Positions 10,412-20,754 of a stretch of 59,446 bases of DNA are shown piece by piece. The notes beneath the pieces were generated by a model. The model did not search any database. It was not told the DNA's origin and was given only the letters and a program-made list of their open reading frames with translations. Position numbers and translations under genes: made by a program. Position 1 is the stretch's first letter. Each line of letters starts with the position of its first letter. This stretch comes from Phialocephala subalpina. Lineage: Eukaryota > Ascomycota > Leotiomycetes > Helotiales > Mollisiaceae. The DNA lies in contig FJOG01000028.1 in the NCBI GenBank assembly GCA_900073065.1, positions 431,679-491,124 of the forward strand, written 5' to 3'.

Positions 10412-12514
10412 ATGGAAAGATTAGAACCGCGACTCCGCCAGCGAATCCTCCATTGGATTCTCGATGAAGAATACATCTTAGAGAGTGACATCGAAAGACG
10501 CTCGATTGGAAGCACGACATGTTCCGCCAAAAGATTATCACACGAGCCTTCTCCTCACGAGTCTTCTCCTCACGAGCCTTCTCCTCCTCACGAGCCTTCT
10601 CCTCCTCACGAGCCTTCTCCTTCGCCTAGCACATCATCTCATACTGCGGGTTCGACACAATTATCTACAGCGCACAGTTCAGACTTGCCTCTTGTTGGCT
10701 GTGAGAACGATATTCTCATTCCGACTATCGCGCAGATCAATACCACTTTCACAACCGGTCACAGCTCATGGAGTGCTTATCTCAGGACCGCTGGAGCGCT
10801 CCTCCCGGGCATCATGCCAGCTTGCTGCTTACAACCCTCGAATATGTTGGGAGCTATACCCCCACTGCCAGAGAATATACGTGGGAAACAGGAAATCAGC
10901 GGGCACGCTATTTGGAACGTGCCTTGCCCAGAGCTGCAGGGCTCGAGGAACTTGGAGAATGATAGCGAAGATGAACCCTGGGATCCGGAGCACGTCTCCG
11001 GCGCCATGAAAACCCTTCTTCTTCGAATAGCAAAGCCTACTATCTGTGGAATATCTCCAGAACGTTCCACCGATCACTGCCCTGATGGTTTGGCTATTCT
11101 CACACTCTGCTGGTTGTTTGTCTTCTCTGCTCGCCTTCTTGAGTTGCAACACAGGCGTTTGGAATACTCCAAAGTTATGTCGCTCATCTTGACTCGCGGT
11201 TTCGAGCAACAACAGAGAGATGTTGTTATCTTCCTTGGCTGTTCATCAAAGAGGCTCGTTAGATGGCTCTGTGCGATCCTAGCACCTGGTGCGGGATGGG
11301 TTATACGAGGAAGTGTGCCCCCTTGGACTGCGCATTTCGGCCCAGAGGACGTTCGATTCGTTATTAGTACTCACCATTCCTCGGACGATATTGCTCAGGA
11401 AGCACCCCCATCATCCGCCGAGGCCACCGACCTAATTCTCGAGCTCTGTAGCCTCTATGACTTCGGCTCTCAGCCTACTGAAGCTTTCCTAACAGCACTC
11501 CTCTTTCCTTTTTGCGCCAAACAAAAATTGCAACCTCGGTTGCCCAGACCTCAAATTCCCGCCAGCACAAAGAGTTCCCATAATGCTCCAACCTATATTT
11601 ACGAATACCTCAACGACCTACGATACTACATGACCCTCAGCTTATCCGTCGGATCTGCTATCTGGAGCATTTTCTGGGAATCAGGTATCCAGTCCAATGT
11701 TGCAAGCGCCTGGCTTGGCGCAATACATGAAGTGTTGCGGCCTCTTCTGGAGTCTGCTAATGTAGCATTACTTGCCAAGGTGTTTGCAATCCGCAATGCG
11801 AAGCTAGCACCGCTATGGCTTGGCTTTTTAAGATGTGGTTCTAGCCAGGTCTTGGAGATGATTGGTCGTTACTTAACGACTCATCAAGAAGATTTAGAAT
11901 ATTCTTTCGCGTTTCCCGATCTTGATGTTGCCATTTGGACTGGCTCGAAACAATCGTTTCTAGACGAGGAATGCTCCGCTGTTGATGAGGATCCCAGTGT
12001 CCCCGTCTCAACTGCGGATATCCTTCGCCATCGGCTGAATTTTGGACTCGCCGACAAAGACGCCTTCTATTTTGGCTGGCAACCACCTGGCGTGTTAAAG
12101 AGGGAACAAATAGAACTCGAGCTGTGGCCGCGACTCGAATCCCCGACTCCTTCCCGAAGCTACAAACACTGGGTCTGGTGGTTGGGGAAGATTGAGCTTC
12201 ATGGGATTTATACGTACAAGACTGTTATTGAGAAAGGATATTTGCAGGACAGGAGAGCCCGCGCTCGGGAGCAATCAATAGGAAGTTCTTCGGATGTAGC
12301 TATCAATAATGCGCATACGACTCCATTCCCACAAGCCGCTCAGCTCATTTCAATCACTAAGGCGGTTCCGGTCCCATCGAAACCATCGATAGAAGCAACT
12401 CGGCGAATTCTACGGATGGGTGCATGGGAGGCTTCCGGGGACCGAACTCTTGATGCAATGGGAATACCTGGATTGCGTGAACATCAGTGGCTGAAGCACG
12501 AACGCGACCTTTGA
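10412..12514 (+). CDS. Conserved-looking fungal protein of unknown function (700 aa)
   Basis: A long uninterrupted frame. I start it at ATG 10412 (MERLEPRLRQRILHWILDEE) because the upstream in-frame sequence is a 16-bp repeat. Residues about 43-72 are a proline-rich repeat, HE(P/S)SP(P), encoded by a 15/18-bp microsatellite. The middle (residues about 220-420) is rich in Leu, Trp and Cys, with a hydrophobic segment (LAILTLCWLFVFSARLL) that could be a buried helix or one membrane segment. The C-terminal third has aromatic clusters (YKHWVWWLGKIELHGIY) and ends in a charged helix. The balanced composition and length strongly suggest a functional gene. I cannot assign a family or activity. Confidence 0.75.
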   Translation: MERLEPRLRQRILHWILDEEYILESDIERRSIGSTTCSAKRLSHEPSPHESSPHEPSPPHEPSPPHEPSPSPSTSSHTAGSTQLSTAHSSDLPLVGCENDILIPTIAQINTTFTTGHSSWSAYLRTAGALLPGIMPACCLQPSNMLGAIPPLPENIRGKQEISGHAIWNVPCPELQGSRNLENDSEDEPWDPEHVSGAMKTLLLRIAKPTICGISPERSTDHCPDGLAILTLCWLFVFSARLLELQHRRLEYSKVMSLILTRGFEQQQRDVVIFLGCSSKRLVRWLCAILAPGAGWVIRGSVPPWTAHFGPEDVRFVISTHHSSDDIAQEAPPSSAEATDLILELCSLYDFGSQPTEAFLTALLFPFCAKQKLQPRLPRPQIPASTKSSHNAPTYIYEYLNDLRYYMTLSLSVGSAIWSIFWESGIQSNVASAWLGAIHEVLRPLLESANVALLAKVFAIRNAKLAPLWLGFLRCGSSQVLEMIGRYLTTHQEDLEYSFAFPDLDVAIWTGSKQSFLDEECSAVDEDPSVPVSTADILRHRLNFGLADKDAFYFGWQPPGVLKREQIELELWPRLESPTPSRSYKHWVWWLGKIELHGIYTYKTVIEKGYLQDRRARAREQSIGSSSDVAINNAHTTPFPQAAQLISITKAVPVPSKPSIEATRRILRMGAWEASGDRTLDAMGIPGLREHQWLKHERDL

Positions 12515-12592
12515 CTATTATTGGCAGGTATTAAATAAAAAGGTTTCCAAGCTCACAACATGCCTTTCTTTTTCTGATGTTATATTTCCAAT

Positions 12593-13342
12593 TCATTTGC
12601 GCTTCCCCTTCCCCTTCCCCTTTGATGGCTTAGGGCTCTTGTAATCGTATTGGTATTCGTAGTCTCCAGAGTCATCTTTACGAGTACGGTAATAACACCC
12701 CTCATCTTCGTCCCACGCCCATTCACTCCATGGTTGAGTATACTGGTCAAAAGTGCGCTGATCCCACGCGAGTTCATCTTCAGACCCTGAATTTGTTTTG
12801 TCTTCTCCCTTTCCCCTCCCTTTCCCCTTCTCCTTGGCATCTCCGGGTGCAGGGGAGATAATATCATACTCGTATTCAAATTCTCCTGACTCCACAACAC
12901 GGCTTCGATAGTAACGCCTGTATTCTCCTTCCCAGGTCCAGTCACTCCAAGGTGGCGGGGTCCACCTTCGGCCATGTCCAGACGCTCTTATGTTCATGCT
13001 TGCAAAAGATTCCACAACCTCGCTAGATACAGAATTTGGCTCGTCCGTGGTCTCATCGATCTCAGGCGTCAGGGGTCTATAACCTGGGTGGGTCGGTAGA
13101 TACTCATGACCCGCGAGCTCATGCCTCTTGGTGAGCGATAAGGGAAAGTACTTCTCGCCGCATGAGCATGGTACGAAACAGATCCGCCACCCAATACCAT
13201 CATTTCCATGAATGCCAGCCTGACAGACTTCAAAGCTTTTCTTACACTTCTTACACTTCGTATCCCGGAGTTTCGCGTGACCATCCATTGAATGCCCACA
13301 ACGAACACAGGCTTCAATACCTCTTCCAGAGCTAGTCGACAT
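12593..13342 (-). CDS. Zinc-ribbon protein with two WSxWxW/YYR repeats
   Basis: The 249-aa frame starts at ATG 13342 (an in-frame ATG six codons upstream is possible). Residues about 12-70 have Cys pairs (CVRCGH, CKKCKKSFEVC, CFVPCSCGEKYF) and RHELAGHEY, suggesting one or two zinc-binding modules. The second half has two copies of a repeat: PPWSDWTWEGEYRRYYRSR then EFEYEYD.ISP, and QPWSEWAWDEDEGCYYRTR then DYEYQYDYKSP. Each is followed by a Gly/Lys-rich tail (KGKGRGKG; KGKGKGKRK at the very end). This aromatic repeat occurs in fungal proteins of unknown role; the basic tails suggest nucleic-acid contact, which is inference. Coding is convincing over the whole length. Confidence 0.75.
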   Translation of the reverse strand: MSTSSGRGIEACVRCGHSMDGHAKLRDTKCKKCKKSFEVCQAGIHGNDGIGWRICFVPCSCGEKYFPLSLTKRHELAGHEYLPTHPGYRPLTPEIDETTDEPNSVSSEVVESFASMNIRASGHGRRWTPPPWSDWTWEGEYRRYYRSRVVESGEFEYEYDIISPAPGDAKEKGKGRGKGEDKTNSGSEDELAWDQRTFDQYTQPWSEWAWDEDEGCYYRTRKDDSGDYEYQYDYKSPKPSKGKGKGKRK

Positions 13343-13875
13343 TGTGATTATATACTCCACAGATTTTCTCGTATATAATTATTTGTTTTCTCACTTGACA
13401 GTCTGAAGGAGGGCAAGATAAGGGAAGAGGTGATGAAGAAGGGGGCCATGGGGAGGGAATGGACCGTTACCAAGTATGAGCCAATGTGGGGTTAAGGTAG
13501 GCACATGGCTGGGTAGCCTTGCAGAATGCTGCCTAACGAACCTAGGGTCAGCTTTGCACCGTGATTTCATGGACAATCAGTGCAACAGAATTGTGGCCGA
13601 CAATTCTTTCAGTGACTTTTAAGATGATTGGGATCATGATGATGGCTTTGATGATCTTGGGGATGATGACATTGATATTGATAACTTTTGGAGAAGAGTG
13701 GGGGACTGTATGCTCTTCCTGGATGCCCGCGAAAGCTACTCGTTGATAACTGGCAGGAGGTAATTCATTGCTACTGTACTTCCCTTCCATTACGCCGAGA
13801 ATATGACGAAGACTAACTCTAATGCACAGTAACTAGTCGTGAGGCCTGCGCCGTCCTGCCTCGAGCAATGATTTT
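13343..13875. other. No intact gene recognised
   Basis: Contains the upstream region of the minus-strand gene ending at 13342 and a weak minus-strand frame (13548-13790) of Ile/Val-rich composition that I do not accept. Probably decayed DNA bordering the transposase relic. Confidence 0.4.
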
Positions 13876-14554
13876 CTATTCCTCTGGCAGCAATCTCCGC
13901 ACCCCTGCGCTTCGATCTGGCTCATCTGCCTCTTGCGCTGTACTCTTACGCTTCCGACCACGTTTTCCCTTGCCCTTTACGACCTCTTTCGCAGCACGCT
14001 TTGCTCGTGCCTCCTCGATGTCCTCATAGCTCATCACCTTCGCCTTCCCTAGTACTACTAACATGGTCGATCGGTGAACTTTAGCTTCATTATTCATTCT
14101 GGGCAAGAATTAATTTTTGATCTCGGAGGAGGGCACGTTCGGCAAAGGATATTTGGGCGGCATTGGCGAGCTTCTGTATATGCCTCTGTAGGCGCTGTAT
14201 ACTCGTCTCATTAAGCTTATGAGCATCCTGCTTGATCAGATTATGCAGCGACGTAAGAGCCTCTGCTGACACTGGCGTCACGAGCGTTTGTAGTACTTCG
14301 TCTTGCAGACAAGAACCCACCTTCATCTCATCAGCTTTCGGAACAGAGACAGAGGGACAGATGGCGTCACGAACTAGAACATTGGGGACAGACAGGACTT
14401 GACATTCCATAATTTGAAATAAACACTGGTGCATCGTCCAATCCAGCTTCAACTTCCGTGATCCTATGATCTCTCCATACCAAGGTGACTCTTTCTCCGA
14501 GTCAAAGTGCCATCGCCCGTATGATGTAGAAAAGTCCGCCATGTTATCCACCAC
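13876..14554 (-). pseudogene. C-terminal relic of a pogo/Fot1-type (CENP-B-like) transposase
   Basis: Two minus-strand frames belong together. The upstream one ends ...QKLANAAQISFAERALL then LAQNE and stops; the downstream one continues NNEAKVHRST, GKAKVMSYEDIEEARAKR and GKGKRGRKRKS. A 4-bp insertion near 14098 breaks the frame. This basic coiled tail is characteristic of fungal pogo-like DDE transposases; the HTH and DDE parts are not found nearby. Upstream of 14554 a 1-nt loss (TTCAGCGG where TTCCAGCGG would keep frame) separates it from the preceding open stretch, so the relic may be longer. Confidence 0.65.
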
Positions 14555-15110
14555 CGCCCACCGCTGAAGGCGTTGCGAAGAGGCACATCTCGATCCGCTT
14601 GTATCACCCAGGGTGGCATTGTGCGGTAGAACGCTTGCTGCTGCTCGGGATCCTTGAGGTTCGGTCTTTCGTGGAGTTGTAACTTAAGACTTCATCAAAC
14701 GTTTGTTAGCGTACATACCGCCAACATTATTTTGTGAGAACTTACCCGAACGCTTTTCTTCCGTTTTGCAATGCGTGTGCTTCGGCGACAGGACTTTGGC
14801 GTCGGGCTTTGGCGTTTCTGCTGTCGCTGCTTCGGTTTTCTCTTCAAACATGAATGCACTAGCGCAGACAGACAATCTGCTACGAAAGCTTCGAAATTGT
14901 GAATAGTATGCTCGCGGAGACCAGAAATGAAGCGAGATTGTTGGGACACAGATTGGAAGAGATCAAGAGCAGCCAGCCTGATATCGTATTTCGCTGCGAG
15001 ATATTTATCGTGAATAGATGTAGTTTTTTCTTCCATGTAGAGTTGGAGTTTTGTTTCGATGGTGTTCGGTTCGTTCTCCTTTGCAATAAGGGCTAAGATC
15101 TGGAAAAATT
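14555..15110 (-). pseudogene. Spliced minus-strand relic of unknown family
   Basis: An open stretch from about 15100 down to 14744 reads as protein (ILALIAKENEPNTIETKLQL, then EEKTTSIHDKYLAAKYDIRL, ending in a basic RSTRIAKRKKSVR). It is followed by a GTAAGT donor and a GCTAAC branch near 14700-14743, then another protein-like stretch (QLHERPNLKDPEQQQAFYR). It probably forms one gene or element with the pogo-type tail at 13876-14554. I cannot name the N-terminal part; a transposon-associated or EKA-like origin is only a guess. Confidence 0.35.
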
Positions 15111-15514
15111 GCTATCGCTCATGATCGGTATGGTTCGTCGATTGTAGCGGGCGTTCAACTCTTCCGCGACTTGGGGTGAGATGCCATGATCGGGGAGGAT
15201 GCCGGAAGAGGGTGCCTGGGTCAAGTCTGACAATGTAGATGTTGACGGCGATGGCGATGGGCTCATGGGCCCTTGTGTGCGCTGCTTGATGCTCATCTTG
15301 ACGCGCAAGTGTGATGATGATGGACAATTGTGATCGAAGAGAAGATGAGGTTGGTGTGTGTTTTCGCGCTCGTCAGAGAAGGCTAAGTGGAAGCGGACCT
15401 GCTGATCCTCGGCTTGGCAAAATGGTGGAACAAGACTACGATAAGAATGGTATCATCACATGCTTTCACTCTTCTGAAGGTCAGACTCATCACCAACTTC
15501 CTATATATACCAAT

Positions 15515-15811
15515 ATGTCCACAGGGGCCAAGAAGCGTCATACTTTCAGTATTGATGAGGTCGACTTGAGTTCGGTCGATCTCACGGCTGTCCGAGCAAT
15601 CCTTCTACCAGCTTCTAAATCAGCGACCTACTCTACCCAGCTTCTGGAGAACAGTCTACACGCCATTTCCGCTACGAGCCTGGTTCCATTATCGCCACAA
15701 AACAGTTCATCGGAAGATGAAGGTGCTACTCTGGAATTCAGTACTCATGCCACCAAACACAAGCAGAAGCACCCTCGACTCCAATACGGGATTGCTCTCA
15801 AGCAATCCTGA
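15515..15811 (+). CDS. Small hypothetical protein (98 aa)
   Basis: ATG 15515 follows a TATATATA-containing leader. The protein starts MSTGAKKRHTFSIDEVDLSS, has an acidic/hydrophobic first half, a Ser-rich middle (PLSPQNSSSEDEGA) and a basic end. No family recognised. Confidence 0.4.
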   Translation: MSTGAKKRHTFSIDEVDLSSVDLTAVRAILLPASKSATYSTQLLENSLHAISATSLVPLSPQNSSSEDEGATLEFSTHATKHKQKHPRLQYGIALKQS

Positions 15812-16033
15812 GAGGATGCTCGATTCACATTCGGTACATCTTTAAACAATAATATAGTCCTAAGGCATCCGGACTCATCTCATTCAAAGGATTGCTACAT
15901 AAACTTGCAACATGTTCAATTATACCCCGATCCTGATCATGATACTTTCATGATTTACAACAGCTCGACGACTACATTCGTTATTTCAGTCCCTCTAAGC
16001 ACATCTCACCGGGACAAGCCACTATCCTAGATA

Positions 16034-16399
16034 ATGGAGGCTATTATCTTACGTTTGGGGAAGGACTATGCTTCCAGTTCCGGATCCTACCGCGTCATCC
16101 TAGAGAAGCACATGCCGACTGGTCTCCATCCTTATCCCGGGTACTATCTTCGTCCATCACGCTTAAAGAAAAGCAATCAAGTTCCAATAAGACGCGAGAA
16201 GCACGGAGTACGAACACTCGACTGGAGGCATCCCCAGCGCACAACGACGACGTTGAACCGGATGGAGACAGAGATTCCTGTATTAAATCCGGGGAGCTCA
16301 CCTTTCACGATTTTCGAGCGTCCGATGTATTATACAAATGACGAGATATGGAGAGAGGGAGAGAAGGCTGGAGGAGAACTGAGGTGCAATTATAGCTAA
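16034..16399 (+). CDS. Small hypothetical protein (121 aa)
   Basis: ATG 16034 opens 121 codons. The product is basic with a Pro/Tyr-rich part (HPYPGYYLRPSRLKK) and a tail FTIFERPMYYTNDEIW. No family recognised. It may belong with the gene at 15515, 220 bp upstream, through an intron I could not place. Confidence 0.35.
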   Translation: MEAIILRLGKDYASSSGSYRVILEKHMPTGLHPYPGYYLRPSRLKKSNQVPIRREKHGVRTLDWRHPQRTTTTLNRMETEIPVLNPGSSPFTIFERPMYYTNDEIWREGEKAGGELRCNYS

Positions 16400-16773
16400 T
16401 GAATATATATGTATAGCTACGAACTTGGCCTACATCCTTCGTGAAGGTATCAAGAAATTGAGACTTTGGAATGGAATATCACAAATAAAACGACGCGTTA
16501 AATATTACTTCTTGAGTTTCGTCCATTGCACCTGAATCGCACCTAGGGACGACATCGACTAGGAGCGTAATGCATCTGATGATGAGCCGGAGGGTGGTAA
16601 GGATGACAGGTTTTCCTTGGGCAACGAGGACAGAACGATAGCGAGAGGGACGGCTGATGGCTGATGGCTGTCGGCTGTGCATAAGAAACGCCCGAGACTC
16701 GCAAAATGCAGCTGCAAAGTTCTGTAACATTACCAGTAGATCTCATCTCCACTTGATCTTTCTCCACCATACT

Positions 16774-16941
16774 GACGATTCAAGTGATGGAGATCGGAGC
16801 CGATGGTCAGACCTGGACGAGCAGCGCTTGCTGGCATACAAGAAAGAGGGCAAGTTGGGAGTGGATCTTTGGCAAGTTCCCGGCAGGACTCGGCCCACAG
16901 TACGCACGCGCTGGAACATGGTCCGGCCCAGAGGCGAGTAG
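16774..16941 (+). pseudogene. SANT/Myb-like domain relic with compensating indels
   Basis: The frame reads SRWSDLDEQRLLAYKKEGK and later VRTRWNMVRPRGE, the two ends of a fungal SANT/Myb-like motif. The middle in this frame (LGVDLWQV) is out of register, while the next frame gives the expected SWEWIFGKF. A 2-nt loss followed by a 1-nt loss explains this: total length stays in frame but the recognition core is scrambled. Decayed regulatory or retro-gene remnant. Confidence 0.6.
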
Positions 16942-17391
16942 GCTTCATCCAGCGGTGGATAGGCGGCAGCTCAAGCACTGTGTGCCTACTTGTCCTTTGG
17001 CATCTGCTAGGATGAATGTCTGAAAAGCGCCGTATCTTTCTGTCGGCTAGTCCCAACGCGGGAGCTGGTACGGTCAAGGGAAGCGGCGTTCAAAGCGAGG
17101 CGAATGAGGGGGATCAGATGCATGGGTGGAATACCACAGAAGAAAATGGAGAGGTTTTCATCGGAAGCAGAGATGAGGCGCATCATATTTATGGGAAACA
17201 GGTAGTTCGATATCGGAATCTCGACATGAGCGCTTTCCATTTCCGTCTTTGGACCTGAGCTGTTGCTGCTATAGCCTGAGCTGTGGGTGAGCCAAGCCTG
17301 AGCCAGGCTGAGCAAGTGAGCCAAGGAGGTGAGCTCACGGTGAACAAGGACTTTCTTCTGCTTGTAGGACTGAGCTTGGCACCCCGAACTC

Positions 17392-18184
17392 CCCGCGCAT
17401 TGTGTCATCCTTCTCGAAGATATTGATGCCGTGGACGCAACACATTCTCGACAGCGCGGAACGGTAAAGACTGGTCAAGATGAGACAAGCTCTTCAACAA
17501 AGGGAAAGTCGCAAGGAAGGGTGTCTCTATCGGCCCTCCTAAACGTTCTCGATGGTGTTGGTTCGCAGGAAGGACGGGTACTGATCATGACGACGAACCA
17601 CGCGGAGCGTCTCGACGCCGCGCTGATTCGACCAGGTCGAGTGGATATGAAGCTCGAGCTTGGGTACACTAACTAGGACATCAACGCTCGACTCTTCTGC
17701 GCCCTATTTATGCGCGACGACACCTTACCAGACGGGAGCCAGCGAAGAGATGAAGTCACGCTTAGAAAGCTGACGACAGAGTTTGCAAACAAGATACCGG
17801 AGCGGGAGTTTACCCCGGCTGAGATCCAGTCCTTTTTGGTGAAATATAGGCGGTCGCCTCACATGGCAGTGGAAAATGTGCAGGAATCGAGTGGATATGA
17901 AGCTCGAGCTTGGGTACACTAACTAGGACATCAACGCTCGACTCTTCTGCGCCCTATTTATGCGCGACGACACCTTACCAGACGGGAGCCAGCGAAGAGA
18001 TGAAGTCACGCTTAGAAAGCTGACGACAGAGTTTGCAAACAAGATACCGGAGCGGGAGTTTACCCCGGCTGAGATCCAGTCCTTTTTGGTGAAATATAGG
18101 CGGTCGCCTCACATGGCAGTGGAAAATGTGCAGGAATTCCATCTGTTAATGTCCATACTGGCTTGTGCCATATATAATGGCTGA
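17392..18184 (+). pseudogene. BCS1-like AAA ATPase C-terminal fragment
   Basis: The stretch CVILLEDIDAVD (Walker B), VSLSALLNVLDGV, RVLIMTTNHAERLD and ALIRPGRVDMKLELGY (second region of homology) is diagnostic of BCS1-type AAA ATPases, which in mitochondria translocate the Rieske protein; fungi have many paralogues. An in-frame TAG at 17674-17676 follows GYTN, then the frame continues (DINARLFCALF, then EFTPAEIQSFLVKYR) to 17886. The Walker A loop and the N-terminal domain are absent. A 250-bp piece including the stop is duplicated in tandem (17637-18136), shifting the frame. The fragment was already dead before the duplication. Confidence 0.8.
17637..18136 (+). repeat. Perfect 250-bp tandem duplication
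   Basis: Bases 17637-17886 and 17887-18136 appear identical by eye over their whole length, from TCGAGTGGATATG to GAAAATGTGCAGGAA. The unit covers the end of the BCS1-like relic. Zero divergence means a very recent event or an assembly duplication. Confidence 0.9.
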
Positions 18185-18732
18185 ATACATATCTCGAAGA
18201 TCAGAAATTCGTGATCCTGTTGAACAATATCTTTAGCCATGACGCAAAAGATGCTAATTACGGTTAGCCGTTATTCTGACGGGAAGGGTGTGTAGAGTTT
18301 GAAATGGACTCGGAAAGTCTGCCAGATTGCAAATATGGGTTATCTTTCGTTCCTTTGGGTTTCAATCACTTTTTGGTAATGGGGTATATTGAGGAATTGT
18401 AATATATAGTGAATCCAATAACACATTTCTTACCTTTTATGCCTGCATTGTGGTCTTAGTAATTTTCTGGGATCTTTCGTACAATGGAATTCGAGAACAG
18501 ACCTGTCTCATGAACTCCATTGGAGCATGTCTGCCTAATCAAGCTCCGTACAGCGTCGATCGGGGGAGGGGCAATCTGCGAGGGTGTACGGGCTGCTTTC
18601 AGGGGAGTGGCGGGCTGTGTCCTCCCACCCAGTATAAGTATGGGCAATCCCTCCAGGTATCGCCGGCCATCTCGATTTTCTCATCACGGCCAGACCAACA
18701 TTCACTCTCGGACCCACTCAAACCATTCCGCT
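18185..18732. other. Intergenic; probable promoter of gene B
   Basis: No coding signal. A TATA-like AGTATAAGTATGGG at about 18630, roughly 100 bp before the ATG at 18733, fits a core promoter. Confidence 0.4.
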
Positions 18733-19445
18733 ATGCCGCTCCAACTCCGCAACCGCACTCCTGTGACCAACACCGAGCTCACTTCATCTAGTGCAGCTTC
18801 AAGCGCGACTCTCGAGCACACCGAGTCCGCGACCGAGAGACCCACGCTCAGAGAAAGACCAGACTCGAGGAGGCCAAAGAGAGGATTAAGGGCATTATCC
18901 GAGGAAGGTGCTAGTAAGTTCCGATTACCACTTGCAGGAAAGATTGTGCCTAATTAGAATAAGAATCACCGAACATGGCCTTTGATGAGACGCCCTCGCT
19001 GCCAAAACGAAAGAGACGAAGGGTCGAACAGTCTAAGGATCTCGTTGACAATAAAAGCTTGTGGATATCCGTATTAGAGTGCCTCAACATGCTCTACCAG
19101 GCCCAGGACAAGCACCAACGCATAACAACAACCATTATCGACAAAATAGGGACCCAGAATGACAAGCTGATTTCTGCGCTGCGGGAGCTCCTAGATTCCC
19201 AAAAATGCAGACTCTTTGAGGGCTTCAAAGACACAGACAATCGAACTCACACTCTCGTCGGCGATTTAGTTGAGGATTTGCAAGCGCAACAACGCTATCT
19301 GTTTGAGAAAGGGATCAAAGACACGGAACAACTAATACGTACACTGGTCGCTGATTTAGTTGATGGTATGTGCGCTCAACAACGCCGTGTGATTGTCATG
19401 AAGCGATCCATTAAGCAATATAGAGCAGGGAAGGAAGACGACTGA
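18733..19445 (+). CDS. Family member B: MPLQLRNR protein with basic nuclear signal, one intron
   Basis: The ATG at 18733 gives M-P-L-Q-L-R-N-R, matching the starts of members A, C and D. A GTAAGT donor at 18914 and an AAG acceptor at 18963 (50 nt, CTAAT branch near 18950) restore the frame into the downstream stretch; the alternative TAG at 18957 would create a stop. The spliced protein is 220 aa. Residues about 75-81 (PKRKRRR) look like a nuclear localisation signal. The second half has two copies of a helical repeat (LFEGFKDTD..THTLVGDLVEDLQAQQR and LFEKGIKDTE..IRTLVADLVDGMCAQQR). The acidic/Ser-Thr middle of the other members is short here. Confidence 0.6.
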
Positions 19446-19843
19446 GCCAGCGGCTCCGTGCAATCACGCAACGTGTATTGATATAACGGTGGATTTCAAT
19501 GATAGACTCTGTATAGAGGCAATCGTTATAATCGAATCTGTTGGACAAGCCTCTAAGAACTCTTTATGTGATTCCCTCTTACAGGCCATTATAGACATGT
19601 CATCGTTGTATTGCGAGGTGTCGTTTTCTGGGTTTCGAATTGACCGAGTGTGTCTGCAGAAGAGTTTACAATATTGTAGAACTGAACCGGTCGTAATGAG
19701 AGAAGTCACCAAAAGCTAAAACTTCTCTAGATCAGAGTATTAGTCGTAAGTTGAACTTGCTCGATATTGCTTTTCTCAGCTGCCGCTTGAAGGGTCGTTC
19801 TCCCTTCTTCATTCGTTGCTGGGGTGTGAGCCATCGAGCAGCG

Positions 19844-20056
19844 ATGACGAGTGGTTTGAGTGGCAGCGATCCTGATCTCAGCGGCGACGATGACGGATGT
19901 TCGAGCGAGGACGAGCAAGGCCGTTCGAGCACGAGCAAGCATAGCCGATGGGACGACATAGACAAGTAGTTTGCGGAGGACAAGTCTTGGGACTAGATCT
20001 TCAAGAAAGGAGTTTCCTCCCATAGGTGGACAGGCTGGGCCGAGATGGAAATGTTC
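19844..20056 (+). pseudogene. Possible second SANT-like relic with two TAG stops
   Basis: The ATG at 19844 opens SGSDPDLSGDDDGCSSEDE then HSRWDDIDK, TAG (19967-19969), FAEDKSWD, TAG (19994-19996), IFKK. It resembles the relic at 16774 (DSSDGDRSRWSDLDEQ...SWEWIF). The two stops sit where Gln (CAG) and Trp (TGG) are expected; both are the transitions RIP makes. The similarity is short, so the family call is tentative. Confidence 0.45.
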
Positions 20057-20604
20057 TTTAAGCTGGCAAGTTCTTTGCCTGGCCTGACTTTCCCCTTAGC
20101 AACTGTTGCGAATTCGCCATGTCCATAACGATCGAGATAGCCTCGAGCGAGAACTCGCCAACGAAGATGTAGCGGCTCTTTTCCCGATGAGTGGCGGCAA
20201 GGTCATTATTAGATTAATCATCCATGGACCTGAGAGGCGACTGTTTTGAGGGCTGTCAGCGATGAATGATTGCATGCGGTGCGTGGTCTGCGTTGAATTG
20301 CGTCCAAGTTCCTCGAAGGTGGCTTACATACGACAGTGAAGTTGAGAATGGCTTGCAGTAATATAAACGTAAGTTAATTAGACAATTTGAAAATATAAAT
20401 ATTGGTATGTGATTCTCATTTAGGGAAGATTCTCGATCCGTTGCCAGTCTTAAAGAAATCCGTTGCCGATTGATAAATGAAATAGGCCATGCTGTCGCGG
20501 ACAAGAAGAAGTCCCACAATTCCACAAGATCTTTAGAGTCTTAGAGATCAAAGGTTTGCCTAGGTTAACAAATCTCCTAAATTTACAATTTCCTTGCAGC
20601 CTCA

Positions 20605-20754
20605 TTACTTGCCCCGCTCGCTCAGTACTGACGCCAGGTTGTTCATGCTCGTTAGCGTATTTGGGTACTCAGGGCCAAGCACCTTCCGCCTAAGCTCCAG
20701 CGTCTGCCGGTCCATCTGCTCGGCCTCAACGTGCTTGCCCTGCTCGCTTAGTAC
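20605..20754 (-). pseudogene. Kinesin-light-chain-type TPR repeat, truncated at an assembly gap
   Basis: The minus strand reads VLSEQGKHVEAEQMDRQTLE, LRRKVLGPEYPNTLTSMNN and LASVLSERGK, then TAA. This is the 42-residue TPR unit of fungal NB-ARC/NACHT-TPR proteins. One extra A after the last GK codon turns the expected Tyr-Glu into a stop. The upstream end is lost in the run of N, so more repeats may lie there. Confidence 0.8.
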
